Positions 25,537-33,700 of a DNA stretch of 64,000 nt are shown here, piece after piece; the first letter of the stretch is position 1, and every line of letters starts with the position of its first letter. This stretch comes from JACDAV01 sp964626755. Its GTDB lineage: Bacteria > Chloroflexota > Limnocylindria > Limnocylindrales > CSP1-4. A program made the position numbers and the translations under genes. The notes under the pieces are model-generated. The model saw only the letters and a list, made by a program, of their open reading frames with translations, had not been told where the DNA came from and did not search any database. The stretch is taken from positions 10,718 through 74,717 of the forward strand of contig CAZVGO010000008.1 in NCBI GenBank assembly GCA_964626755.1, given 5' to 3'.

Positions 25537-25558
25537 AGTACGGACAGTACCATACACT
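25530..25558 (+). promoter_or_regulatory. Sigma-70-type promoter and probable PadR operator
   Basis: TTGACA (25530-25535), 17 bases, then TACACT (25553-25558) gives a near-consensus promoter for the ester cyclase gene at 25682. The spacer contains AGTAC twice around GGAC (25537-25550), forming the symmetric element GTAC-GGACA-GTAC. This position, between divergent genes and over the -35/-10 interval, is where an autoregulating PadR protein would bind. Confidence 0.65.
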
Positions 25559-25681
25559 TCGAACTATTCCGCTCTGTACACAACCGACCAGTCGCCGGGG
25601 AAATTCACACCCGGTGGGCGCGCCGAAAGAGGAGCCCATGTGCTGGACCGCCACGGCGCGGACCCAGAAAAGGTGGTTCAC

Positions 25682-26119
25682 ATGACCACAGATATCAAGC
25701 GCACCGCCGAGCGAATTCCGCTCGAGGTCATGAACGACGGCAAGTTCGAGCTCCTCGACGAGGTTCTTGCCCCCAGTTTCGTCGATCATTTCGCGCGGCC
25801 CGGCGTCCAGCCGACGCGTGAAGGCCTCAAGCAGTCCCTGAAGGCGCTCAAGACAGCCTTCCCGGACATCCGCTACACGATCGATGATTCGATCGTGTGT
25901 GGCGACAAGATCGTCCATCGCCTCTCGGTGACAGGAACCATGAAGGGTGACTTCGCGGGCATGCCGGCCACCGGCAAGCGCGCATCCTGGACGGAGATCC
26001 ACATCGGGCGGGGCGTCGATGGACGCCTGACCGAGCACTGGGCCGTCATCGATCAGCTGGGCATGCTCGTCCAGCTCGGGATCGTCCCGGCACCGGGACG
26101 GACCCCCGTCGCGGTCTAG
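25682..26119 (+). CDS. SnoaL-like ester cyclase / polyketide cyclase family protein
   Basis: 145-residue NTF2-fold protein. MNDGKFELLDEVLAPSFVDHF, LKALKTAFPDIRYTIDDSIVCGDKIV and SVTGTMKGDFAGMPATGKR are classic ester-cyclase segments, and the C-terminal strand ends in LTEHWAVIDQLGML. AAGGTGG lies before the ATG. It is divergent from the PadR regulator and followed by a terminator, so it is a single-gene unit. The reaction is unknown; such proteins often act on small aromatic or polyketide-like compounds. Confidence 0.85.
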   Translation: MTTDIKRTAERIPLEVMNDGKFELLDEVLAPSFVDHFARPGVQPTREGLKQSLKALKTAFPDIRYTIDDSIVCGDKIVHRLSVTGTMKGDFAGMPATGKRASWTEIHIGRGVDGRLTEHWAVIDQLGMLVQLGIVPAPGRTPVAV

Positions 26120-26143
26120 TCGTCAGCGACAACGCATCGTGGG

Positions 26144-26171
26144 GGCCCCGGCGGCAAACGCCGCCGGGGCC
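26144..26171 (+). terminator. Rho-independent-type terminator after the ester cyclase
   Basis: GGCCCCGGCGGC (26144-26155) and GCCGCCGGGGCC (26160-26171) pair over 12 bp with loop AAAC, followed by TTC. It lies 24 bases after the stop codon. Very stable although the U-run is short. Confidence 0.8.
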
Positions 26172-26335
26172 TTCACTCGTCCGGTCCGGCCGCTCGAGGG
26201 GAACGGCCGGGCCGAATCTGCAACGTGCTTGTCCATTGCGCTTCCGGGTTCAGGCGCGCACACTCGGTTCCTGTCGACCCCCGTGCCGATGCCTCGTACC
26301 TCGAGACTGCGTCCGGCCGGCAGGGAAGGCACCTC

Positions 26336-26950
26336 ATGGCGCTCACGTTTCCCCAACTGGTCATGGTCGCCGTCGCCGCGATGTTCGGCCTTGCGACGGT
26401 GCGGTTGGTCCGGGTCCACCTCGGGCGGACGCCGCTCCCCGAGGTCAGAGGCATGCGCCTCGTCGTGCTCGCGGCTCTCCTCTCGCCCTTGATCGTCCTC
26501 GGCGCCTTCTCGTCGTTGCCGGTCTACATCGGAATCCTGCTCGCCCTCGTGATCGTGATGTGGCTTGCCGCCGTGGTGGTCCAGCTCGTCGCGCGGGGCC
26601 GTATCCGCCCGCTTCTGCTGATCGCGCTCGTCGGGAGCGAGGGCGAGGACGTCCCGTACGACCCGCCGGTGACCGCGAAGCTGGCCGAGAGTGTCGCGCT
26701 CGTCGACCGGGCCAATGCCGTCTTCCCGCGGGGTCATGAGTTCCCGCTGCAGATCGACCGATCAGGCTTCCGTTCCTCCTGGGATGCGCTCGATACGGCG
26801 ACCGGCACGCTCGAAGACCGGATCGCCGACGATCATCGAATCGGCCTGGCCGTCGCCTCCGCGGCAGTTGCCACCGCCGACGATGCTCGCAGCCGGCTCG
26901 ACACCCTCCGCCGTCTCGCGGTCGACCGCGGTCAGGTCTGGGCCACCTGA
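26336..26950 (+). CDS. Membrane protein of unknown function
   Basis: 204 residues. Hydrophobic helices at about 5-22, 42-60 and 62-85 are followed by a soluble tail that carries acidic and Asp/Arg-rich helices (ARSRLDTLRRLAVDRGQ). Not recognised. The ATG at 26336 is preferred to the longer frame because it puts the first helix at the N-terminus. It precedes the TolB-like gene by 39 bases on the same strand. Confidence 0.55.
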   Translation: MALTFPQLVMVAVAAMFGLATVRLVRVHLGRTPLPEVRGMRLVVLAALLSPLIVLGAFSSLPVYIGILLALVIVMWLAAVVVQLVARGRIRPLLLIALVGSEGEDVPYDPPVTAKLAESVALVDRANAVFPRGHEFPLQIDRSGFRSSWDALDTATGTLEDRIADDHRIGLAVASAAVATADDARSRLDTLRRLAVDRGQVWAT

Positions 26951-26989
26951 GCCGCCGGCGCCCGTCGCGCCGGCTGTTACCGTGGTCTG

Positions 26990-28294
26990 GTGGTTGAAGT
27001 GCCCGCGCCTCGCGCGGGGCGTCCTCGCCCGGGGGCAGTCGCGCTCGCTGTCGCCGTCACGGGCGCTGTCGTCGTCGCGGGCCTCGTCGGCACCGCCGCG
27101 ATCCAGCTCTACGGTTTCAGGCCGCCCGCCGCCCACCCCGTTCGGATCGCGATCGTCGACGCGGACGGCGGCCTCAGCACGCTCCTGGACGACGGGACAG
27201 AGCGCCGGATCCACAGCGAGGGGAGCCTGGTGTTCCAGTTTCCCGCCTGGTCCTCGGACGGCAGCCACCTCGCGGCGATCGGCCACGACCGAGGCGAGTC
27301 GGGAGTCTTCGTTTTCGACGATGGGACGACGGGCGGTGCCGCCACTCAGCCCGTCGCGGCCTACCGCAGCCCTCGCGCGTTTCCCATCTATCTCTACTGG
27401 TCGCCGGACGGGCGGCGGATCGCCTTCCTGACGAACGAGCCGGACGGGCTGGCCCTGCAGGTCGTTGCCGCCGACGGGAACGCACCCGCGGCGATCGTCC
27501 GTCGCGGCCAGCCGCTCTACTGGGACTGGATCGGCTCCTCGCACCTCTTCGTCCACAGCGGTGCCAACGCCCCCGGTGCCTTCCTCGGCGAGGTCGCCGT
27601 CGACACGCCGGACGCGGTCTCGATCGACGCTTCGGTCGGTGCGTTCCAGGCGCCGGCCATCTCGCCCGACGGTCGGTCGCGTGCGTACGTGGCCGTTGGC
27701 GAAGGACGGTCGACGAGCGTCGTGGTTGAGGCACGGGACGGATCGTTCCGGCGCGAAGCCCGCGTCGCGGGCGCCAGCGCCCTGGGCTGGAGCCCGACGG
27801 GCGAGCAGCTCGCCTACTCCGATTCCGCGCAACCGGCCGGATTGCCGATCGGTCCGCTGGAGCTCATTGACGTCCAGTCGGGATCGACCCGGCTCCTCGT
27901 CGACGGTCCGGTCGTTGCCTGGTTCTGGGCGCCAGACGGCCGCACGCTTGCGGTCCTGCGGTTCCGCCTTCCCAGCGATGGTCAGGTGGCCGCGGCAGGA
28001 GGCAGGCTATTCGCCGTGACGGACCTGCTGACGCTCCGCCTCCTGTTTGTCGATGCCGGGACCGGCACCATTCGGTACGGGCGGGACGTGCGACTGTCGG
28101 ACCTCGTCCTCGCACAGTTCCTGCCGTTCGCCGACCAGTACGCGCGGAGCCACCGTATCTGGTCGCCAGGCAGCGAGGCAATCGTGCTGCCGCTCCAGGA
28201 TGGGGCGGGGTCGAGCCACATCACGATCGTGCCCGCCGATGGTTCGGCGGAACGCCGCATCGCCGACGGTGTCGCCGCCTTCTGGAGTCCCTAG
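26990..28294 (+). CDS. Membrane-anchored TolB-like beta-propeller protein
   Basis: 434 residues with GTG start. A single N-terminal membrane helix (AVALAVAVTGAVVVAGLVGTA, about 16-36) anchors a predicted extracytoplasmic beta-propeller made of WD40/PD40-type repeats. These show FPAWSSDGSHLAAIG, YWSPDGRRIAFLT, APAISPDGRSRAYVA, LGWSPTGEQLAYSD, FWAPDGRTLAVLR and IWSPGSEAIVLPL, which is six blades. Such propellers usually mediate protein contacts. Partner unknown; neighbours are a membrane protein and a serine protease. Confidence 0.75.
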   Translation: MVEVPAPRAGRPRPGAVALAVAVTGAVVVAGLVGTAAIQLYGFRPPAAHPVRIAIVDADGGLSTLLDDGTERRIHSEGSLVFQFPAWSSDGSHLAAIGHDRGESGVFVFDDGTTGGAATQPVAAYRSPRAFPIYLYWSPDGRRIAFLTNEPDGLALQVVAADGNAPAAIVRRGQPLYWDWIGSSHLFVHSGANAPGAFLGEVAVDTPDAVSIDASVGAFQAPAISPDGRSRAYVAVGEGRSTSVVVEARDGSFRREARVAGASALGWSPTGEQLAYSDSAQPAGLPIGPLELIDVQSGSTRLLVDGPVVAWFWAPDGRTLAVLRFRLPSDGQVAAAGGRLFAVTDLLTLRLLFVDAGTGTIRYGRDVRLSDLVLAQFLPFADQYARSHRIWSPGSEAIVLPLQDGAGSSHITIVPADGSAERRIADGVAAFWSP

Positions 28295-28402
28295 TCGCGG
28301 GGGCGCGATGCGAGCCGTGTCCCGATTCTCACGTCGCTCTCAGCGAGGCGCGGTTGACTGGTCACAGATCGCTCACCCCGCGACCAGGAGCTCGACCTCC
28401 CC

Positions 28403-29275
28403 ATGAACGCCTTCGACCGTGACCCGGCCCCGTCCAACCCCGGTCCGACCCGGTCGCGCGGCCTCAAATCCGTCCTCGCGGCCGCCCTCCTGTCCGCGAT
28501 CCTCACCGCGGGCGGAACCGCCGCCCTCGTCACTGGACCTCTCGCGACGTTCGGGAACGGGTCGACCACGGCCCCGAGCAGCGCTCCGGCAGCCAACACT
28601 GTCGGCGCTCGCCCGAGCTCCGCGACCACGGCTGGCGACCCGGACCTCCCCACCGTCGTCGCCGCGGTGCGCGACTCGGTCGTGACGATCACCTCCGAGG
28701 GCTTCTCGTTCCGGCGTTTCGCCACGATCCCGTCGACCGGCGTCGGTTCCGGCGTCGTCCTCACCGCCGATGGGTACATCCTGACGAACGAGCACGTCGT
28801 GGCCGGGAGCGAATCGCTGACCGTGGCGCTGGCCGACGGCCGGCAGTTCCCGGCGGAGGTGGTGACCGAATCGACCGACACGGACCTCGCGCTCATCAAG
28901 ATCGAGGCGACGGGCCTGACTCCGGCGGTGATCGGCGACTCCACCGCGCTCCAGGTAGGTGAAACCGTCATCGCCATCGGAAGCCCGCTCGGCACCTTCA
29001 CCGAGACCGTGACCAGGGGCATCCTGTCGGCCACCGGGCGGACGATCACGGTTCGCGACGAGGCGACCGGCCGGCCGGAGACCCTCAGCGATCTCCTCCA
29101 GACCGATGCGGCGATCAATCCCGGCAACAGCGGCGGACCGCTGCTCGACGCGACGGGGAAGGTCATCGGCATCAACACCGCCGTCTCTGCGCAGGGGGAA
29201 GGCCTTGGCTTCGCCATCCCGATCGCGGCGGCGGCCTCGCTGGTCGAGGAGGCGACGGGCGCATCCGCAGGCTGA
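28403..29275 (+). CDS. Membrane-anchored trypsin-like (HtrA/DegP-type) serine protease without PDZ
   Basis: 290 residues. N-terminal anchor (SVLAAALLSAILTAGGTAALV, about 23-43), a Ser/Ala/Thr linker and a chymotrypsin-fold domain. The catalytic triad is His131 (TNEHVV), Asp161 (DTDLALIK) and Ser243 (GNSGGP). The protein stops after the protease domain; the PDZ domain of canonical HtrA is absent. It is likely a surface protease for misfolded or signalling proteins. No strong promoter is visible, though TTGACT lies about 50 bases upstream. Confidence 0.88.
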   Translation: MNAFDRDPAPSNPGPTRSRGLKSVLAAALLSAILTAGGTAALVTGPLATFGNGSTTAPSSAPAANTVGARPSSATTAGDPDLPTVVAAVRDSVVTITSEGFSFRRFATIPSTGVGSGVVLTADGYILTNEHVVAGSESLTVALADGRQFPAEVVTESTDTDLALIKIEATGLTPAVIGDSTALQVGETVIAIGSPLGTFTETVTRGILSATGRTITVRDEATGRPETLSDLLQTDAAINPGNSGGPLLDATGKVIGINTAVSAQGEGLGFAIPIAAAASLVEEATGASAG

Positions 29276-29320
29276 TCGTCCACGCGGAGGCACCGGTCGA
29301 TCGGCGGGGATAAGGTATCG

Positions 29321-29442
29321 GTGACAGTCGAGCGGAGGACTACGACCTCCTGCACCAGCGACAGGCGCGGATTGCAGCGGGCCTGGATCCCGACGAGGCG
29401 AAGGTTCGACCCGCGGAGGTCGTCGAGCGCTACCAGCAGTGA
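29321..29442 (+). pseudogene. Possible frameshifted small gene
   Basis: A GTG at 29321 opens VTVER; after a one-base shift the frame continues as EDYDLLHQRQARIAAGLDP, then DEAKVRPAEVVERYQQ and stops at 29440-29442. The downstream frame has no start codon of its own before an in-frame stop. Joined, it would be a 40-residue helical protein resembling short antitoxin-like proteins. Evidence is composition and frame only. Confidence 0.35.
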
Positions 29443-29481
29443 GGCGGCGTTATCGCCGTCCGCGTCCGACGCGCCCCCCCA

Positions 29482-30603
29482 TCAGCTCGAGGACGGGGTC
29501 GGAGCCTTGTCGGGGCTCCCGAGCAGCTCCCCCCAGTGGCCCCGCCGCATCACGATCAGGAGCACCCACCCGATCGGGATCGGGGCGAGCCATTGGGCGA
29601 TCCGGAACAGCATCACGGCGGCGGTGAGCTGCTCGGTCATCCCCGACCCGGCCACGCTCGACAGGATGCCGATGTACGCGACCTCGGCGACGCCGACGGC
29701 TCCCGGCGTGATTGGAACCAGCGACACGATCCCGACCACCGCCATCGCCGCCAGCACAGCCGACGGCGGGAGGACATCCGGGCCGATCCCGACGCACCAG
29801 AGGGCAACCTCGAGGACGACGAACCAGGCGAGCCTGGCGACCACGGCCGCGGCGAACCCCAGCACGCCGTGCTGCGTGAGCATGGCCTTCGAGCCTTCGC
29901 GCAGGTCCAGCACGCCCTCGACGATGCCCGCCGGCGGCGTCTTCCGGAACAGCTTCCAGATGCGCCGGGCCATCGAGTCGAGCCAGCCGCCCAGCTTCCG
30001 CGCGAGGTCCTCCGACCGCACGAAGGAGACGAGCAGGACCGCCACGGCGACCAGCACGATCAGGCCGATCAGGGCGAGCAGGAGCACGCGCGGCTGGGTC
30101 GGCTGGCGGTCGATCAGCACGCCGGCCGCGGCGATCGCCGGCAGGGCGAAGGCGGAGAGTGGCTCGAACAGGCCCGCCAAGGCGATCCCGGCGCTCGCGA
30201 CATCGGTCGGGATCGACCACTGACGGTACAGAACGAACCGGGTGGCGACGTCGGTCGGCCCGGGCACGGTGCTGACGACCGCGCGCGCGGCCAGGTCCGA
30301 TCCGACCGCGCGCGGCCAGGAGAGCCCGGGCACGAGGACCCGGGAAGGGCCGGCGCTGGCGACGTAGGCGACGATGCTGCTGGCGACGAGAAGCGCGAGC
30401 TGCCACGGGGTCAGCGCAGCGAGCGCGGCACGAACGGCGTCGTAGTCGACCAGTCGCGGCAGCACGATCCCGAACACGAACGCGAGGAGACCGACGAGCA
30501 CGAGCGCGCGACGCACGATCGCTCCGCTGCTCGGCGTCGGCTGGGCCAGCGTCCCGACCGGAGCGCTCGCGGCTGGCCCTTGCGGTGCTGCGTCGGGCAT
30601 CAA
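29482..30603 (-). CDS. YbhN/LPG-synthase-type integral membrane protein (flippase-like)
   Basis: 373 residues with about eight hydrophobic segments. The family pattern is visible: ALAALTPWQLALLVASSIVAY, RAVVSTVPGPTDVATRFVLYRQW and the C-terminal SLVPITPGAVGVAEVAYIGIL, where the conserved G-x-G-x-x-E is seen. These are hallmarks of the lysylphosphatidylglycerol synthase transmembrane/YbhN family implicated in lipid flipping. The lysyltransferase domain is absent. It is convergent with the serine protease; a role in envelope lipid transport is inferred. Confidence 0.8.
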   Translation of the reverse strand: MMPDAAPQGPAASAPVGTLAQPTPSSGAIVRRALVLVGLLAFVFGIVLPRLVDYDAVRAALAALTPWQLALLVASSIVAYVASAGPSRVLVPGLSWPRAVGSDLAARAVVSTVPGPTDVATRFVLYRQWSIPTDVASAGIALAGLFEPLSAFALPAIAAAGVLIDRQPTQPRVLLLALIGLIVLVAVAVLLVSFVRSEDLARKLGGWLDSMARRIWKLFRKTPPAGIVEGVLDLREGSKAMLTQHGVLGFAAAVVARLAWFVVLEVALWCVGIGPDVLPPSAVLAAMAVVGIVSLVPITPGAVGVAEVAYIGILSSVAGSGMTEQLTAAVMLFRIAQWLAPIPIGWVLLIVMRRGHWGELLGSPDKAPTPSSS

Positions 30604-30663
30604 GCGAGACCCATGAAGCGCGCCGCCAGTCGACGGTGTCCTCGGCTTGTCACAACGCTGTTC

Positions 30664-31074
30664 CTACCGATCCTGTCGAGGGGTTCCGACAGTCTTTTCG
30701 TGGACCTCGCGGGTGAGCTCGCGGATCTCACGCGTCAGCGCGGTATTCAGCTTCAATTCCTGCACCTCCTCGACGAAGTCATGGTCGGCCTTCGCCTGCT
30801 GGAACGCGGCCTGGCGGTTCTGCCCGATCATCACGAAGGAGGTCAGGAAGATCGCCTCGAGGGAGACCGCCAGCGTCAGTGTCGGCCACGGATTCCTCTC
30901 GAGGACGAGCATCCAGAGAGCGAACGCAACTGCATGGAGGTACACGAACCGCATCGAGCCTGCGAACGTGGTGATGCGGTCGGCGATCCGGAGTTCGAAC
31001 TCCGCGGCGCGCTCGGCGTTCAGGCGAATGACAACTGGGTGTTGGGGCGGATGTATGGGCCTCAGCGCTGTCAC
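30664..31074 (-). CDS. DUF1003-family membrane protein
   Basis: 136 residues. RIADRITTFAGSMRFVYLHAVAF and NPWPTLTLAVSLEAIFLTSFVMIGQNR are diagnostic of DUF1003 (two membrane helices at about 40-58 and 67-88). The C-terminus is a helix with alternating charge likely to form a coiled coil. The GTG at 31074 is preferred to the ATG at 31179 since GGAGGAA lies eight bases upstream and the extra 35 residues look unstructured. The gene is divergent from 31310-31816. Function unknown. Confidence 0.82.
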   Translation of the reverse strand: MTALRPIHPPQHPVVIRLNAERAAEFELRIADRITTFAGSMRFVYLHAVAFALWMLVLERNPWPTLTLAVSLEAIFLTSFVMIGQNRQAAFQQAKADHDFVEEVQELKLNTALTREIRELTREVHEKTVGTPRQDR

Positions 31075-31309
31075 GGCCGGAGTTCCTCCAATCCAGGGGC
31101 GATCACTTCCTGAGGTTCCATCTTGGCCGGACGACCTGCCGTCGTCCGATCCGGGCGATTCGGCTCCAGTTGGCGGCACGCCGCCGGCCCGCCACGAGCG
31201 CGGCGCAGGGGCGCGGAATCGACCGATGCGGCTGACGACCGCTCATCCTCCGCGCTGCGATGCTTCGCCTCGGTCATCCGACCCCGTCAACCCACAGGAG
31301 GAAAGCACC

Positions 31310-31816
31310 ATGGCACGAGACGTCATCATCGCCACGTTCGAGAACCGCAACCAGGCGTACGACGCCGCAAGGGCCATCGACAAGCTGGACGACAGCGTGA
31401 TCCAGGTCGAGGCCGGCGCGATCGTCGAGAAGGACATGCTCGGCAACGTCACCTGGCTGGACACAAAGGACCTCACGGGTCCGTGGGGCACCATCGGCGG
31501 CGCCACCGGCGGCGCCCTCCTCGGGGCGTTGGTCGGCACGCTCGCCGGCCCGGCCGGTACCATGACCGGAGCGCAGGTGGGCGCCGCCGCTGCCGCGACC
31601 GGCAGCGTACTCGGCGGCACCATGGGCGCGACCATCGATCTCGCCAACACGGGCCTCAAGGAAGACTACATCGACGCGGTCACCGGCCGTTTGCTGCCGG
31701 GCCACGCCGCGCTCGTGGCGGAGGTCGATGAGTACTCGACCCAGGCCGTCGACGAGGCGGTCTGGCGTGCAGGCGGCGTGGTCTTCCGCCACCCGACGAG
31801 CTACGTCACGGCCTGA
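31310..31816 (+). CDS. DUF1269-like membrane-associated protein
   Basis: 168 residues. The N-terminal ferredoxin-like part (RDVIIATFENRNQAYDAARA, about 3-22) is followed by a Gly/Ala-rich hydrophobic stretch (about 62-105) that forms one or two membrane helices, then a second alpha/beta half with GHAALVAEVDEYS. AGGAGG lies eight bases before the ATG. This arrangement resembles DUF1269 proteins, often stress-induced. Function unknown. A strong hairpin follows. Confidence 0.7.
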   Translation: MARDVIIATFENRNQAYDAARAIDKLDDSVIQVEAGAIVEKDMLGNVTWLDTKDLTGPWGTIGGATGGALLGALVGTLAGPAGTMTGAQVGAAAAATGSVLGGTMGATIDLANTGLKEDYIDAVTGRLLPGHAALVAEVDEYSTQAVDEAVWRAGGVVFRHPTSYVTA

Positions 31817-31873
31817 CGCCCGTCAGGACGACCATTCTCCCGAGGCGCACGTCGTCGACGGGCGATCCTCTGG

Positions 31874-31908
31874 CGACGACCGGGGTGCCTCGTGTACCCC
31901 GGTCGTCG
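31874..31908 (+). terminator. Strong hairpin downstream of the DUF1269-like gene
   Basis: CGACGACCGGGGT (31874-31886) pairs with ACCCCGGTCGTCG (31896-31908) over 13 bp with a nine-base loop. It lies 57 bases after the preceding stop and 35 bases before the PAP2 start. No U-run. It probably separates the two transcripts. Confidence 0.65.
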
Positions 31909-31943
31909 GTGTCCTTGGGAGCCCTCGGTGGAGGAACGGTCTG

Positions 31944-32636
31944 ATGCGACTCGGGGAGGTGCGGCACACCCTGCGGTCGTCGTCCGAGGCCGAGCGCGGG
32001 AGGCGCTTCGAGCGCCGCGTGCTCGTCGCCGGCATCGCCGCCTTCTCCGCGCTGGTGGCAATGGTGCAGACAAAGCGGGGCGAAGCGATAGACCGGGCGA
32101 TCACGGCACGAGTCCAGGCGAACAACGACCCGCGGATCGAGCGGGCGATGGTTCTTGTCGCCTGGTTCGGCTATCCGCCGCAGAGCCGGGTGTTGCCCCC
32201 GACATACGCTGCCGTCCTCTGGATCGCGCGCTTCCGGCTCGAGGCAGTCTTCCAGCTGGCCGCCTCAGGTAGCGGGCTCCTGGCGACGATCGTCAAGTCG
32301 TTCATGCGGCGACCACGCCCGGTAGCGGGCAAAGACCTTCGGGTCGTTGCCGCGCCGCTCCGCGGTTCGAGCCTTCCGAGCGGGCACGTCCTGACGTACA
32401 TGGGCGTCTACGGCTGGATGGCCATCATGGCCGACCTCCTGATCAGGCAGCCATTGCCCCGACGACTCGCCGTGGGAGCGCTGACGACCCTCATCGCGGC
32501 GGTCGGCGTAAGCCGGGTCTATCTCGGACACCATTGGCCGAGTGACGTGTTCGCTTCGTACCTCTTGGGCTCGAGCTACCTGGCTGCCCTGCTCGTCGCC
32601 TATCGACGCCTGCGGCCCGGGAGGGTGCTCCAATGA
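31944..32636 (+). CDS. PAP2-family membrane phosphatase
   Basis: Lipid phosphatase of the PAP2 superfamily. The 230 residues contain all three active-site motifs: KSFMRRPRP (motif 1), LPSGH (motif 2, with the catalytic His) and SRVYLGHHWPSD (motif 3). Hydrophobic segments lie at about 28-44, 66-90, 155-170 and 205-220. The ATG is placed by GGAGG nine bases upstream. Its stop overlaps the lipid-kinase start in ATGA, so a phosphatase and a kinase are co-made. Undecaprenyl pyrophosphate or phosphatidic acid are plausible substrates. Confidence 0.88.
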   Translation: MRLGEVRHTLRSSSEAERGRRFERRVLVAGIAAFSALVAMVQTKRGEAIDRAITARVQANNDPRIERAMVLVAWFGYPPQSRVLPPTYAAVLWIARFRLEAVFQLAASGSGLLATIVKSFMRRPRPVAGKDLRVVAAPLRGSSLPSGHVLTYMGVYGWMAIMADLLIRQPLPRRLAVGALTTLIAAVGVSRVYLGHHWPSDVFASYLLGSSYLAALLVAYRRLRPGRVLQ

Positions 32637-33634
32637 CAGCGCAACCCCCGACCACGGACGAGCGACGCATTCGGGTCCTGTGGAATCCCACGGCCGGACG
32701 CAAAGGCGGCGTCCCGACGAATCGCTCGTCCCGCGAGATGCTGCTCGAATTGATGTCTCGCCACGGTCTGGGCGATGAGCTCATCGCGCCAGGCTCAGAG
32801 CAGGAGGCCGTCGAGGCAGCCAGGGATGCCGTAGACCGCCGTTACGATCTGGTCGTCGCCGCCGGTGGCGACGGGACGGTCGGGCTCGTTGGGCGGCAGC
32901 TGATGGGCACGCGGACCGCGCTGGGGATCCTGCCGCTGGGCAGCGTCATGAACATCCCCCGGATGCTGGGCCTGCCGCGCGATCCGGAGGAGGCGGCGCA
33001 CATCCTGGCGGACGGCCACGTGCGCACGATCGACGTCGGGCAGGTCGGCGACCGCATCTTCTACGAGGCCGGCTCGGTCGGGATGCATGCCGCCGCGACG
33101 CGGGAGCTGCCCCTGGTCGACAAGGGCGACTACGGGGCGCTCGTCCGGTCCATCGGGGCAGCGTTCCGATATCGACCTTCCGAGATGCGCATCGAGCTGG
33201 ACCGCGACCGTACGATCGTCGCCAAGGCGGTCGGCGTTGCGGTCATGAATGGGCCCTTCATGGGCCCGGGGGTCGCCGTCGCACCCGAGGCCTTGCTCGA
33301 CGACGGCCTGTTCGACGTGCGCGTGTTCCTGCACTACACGAAGGCTGAACTGCTCCGTCACATCTCGAGCACCGTCCGCGGTCGCCGCCCACAGGAGCGG
33401 CGCGTGCTCGCCGAACGAGCGAGCTGGGTCCGGATCACGAGCGAACGACCGCTCGCGGCGCGTGCCGACGCTCAGGACCTGGGAACGACCCCGGTCGCCT
33501 TCGAGATTCGACCGAGCGCCCTCACCGTCGTCGCCCCGGACCCATCAGCGTCATCGAGCGGGTCGGGACGGCACGGGCCGCACCTCCACATCCCCGGCCG
33601 CGGCGTCGGAGCGCCCGCTTCGGAGCAGCCGTGA
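32633..33634 (+). CDS. Diacylglycerol kinase-like (YegS/DagK) lipid kinase
   Basis: 333 residues. The catalytic domain shows RVLWNPTAGRKGG, the nucleotide-binding VVAAGGDGTVG (about 76-86) and LGILPLGSVMNIPRML, in which Val-Met-Asn replaces the more usual G-T-x-N. The C-terminal beta domain includes GPGVAVAPEALLDDGLFDV. The last roughly 35 residues are Ser/Gly/His-rich. It is translationally coupled to the PAP2 phosphatase, which suggests a phosphorylation/dephosphorylation cycle on a membrane lipid. Confidence 0.88.
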   Translation: MTAQPPTTDERRIRVLWNPTAGRKGGVPTNRSSREMLLELMSRHGLGDELIAPGSEQEAVEAARDAVDRRYDLVVAAGGDGTVGLVGRQLMGTRTALGILPLGSVMNIPRMLGLPRDPEEAAHILADGHVRTIDVGQVGDRIFYEAGSVGMHAAATRELPLVDKGDYGALVRSIGAAFRYRPSEMRIELDRDRTIVAKAVGVAVMNGPFMGPGVAVAPEALLDDGLFDVRVFLHYTKAELLRHISSTVRGRRPQERRVLAERASWVRITSERPLAARADAQDLGTTPVAFEIRPSALTVVAPDPSASSSGSGRHGPHLHIPGRGVGAPASEQP

Positions 33635-33700
33635 GACAACCGCCGACGCGGCAGTCACGACCGGACGGACCGGGTGCAGCCGCGGCGAAGACCTGCCAGC

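Noticed and set aside
26123..26737. 204-codon minus-strand frame
   Set aside because: Asp/Arg/His-rich shadow; the plus-strand frame encodes a sensible membrane protein.
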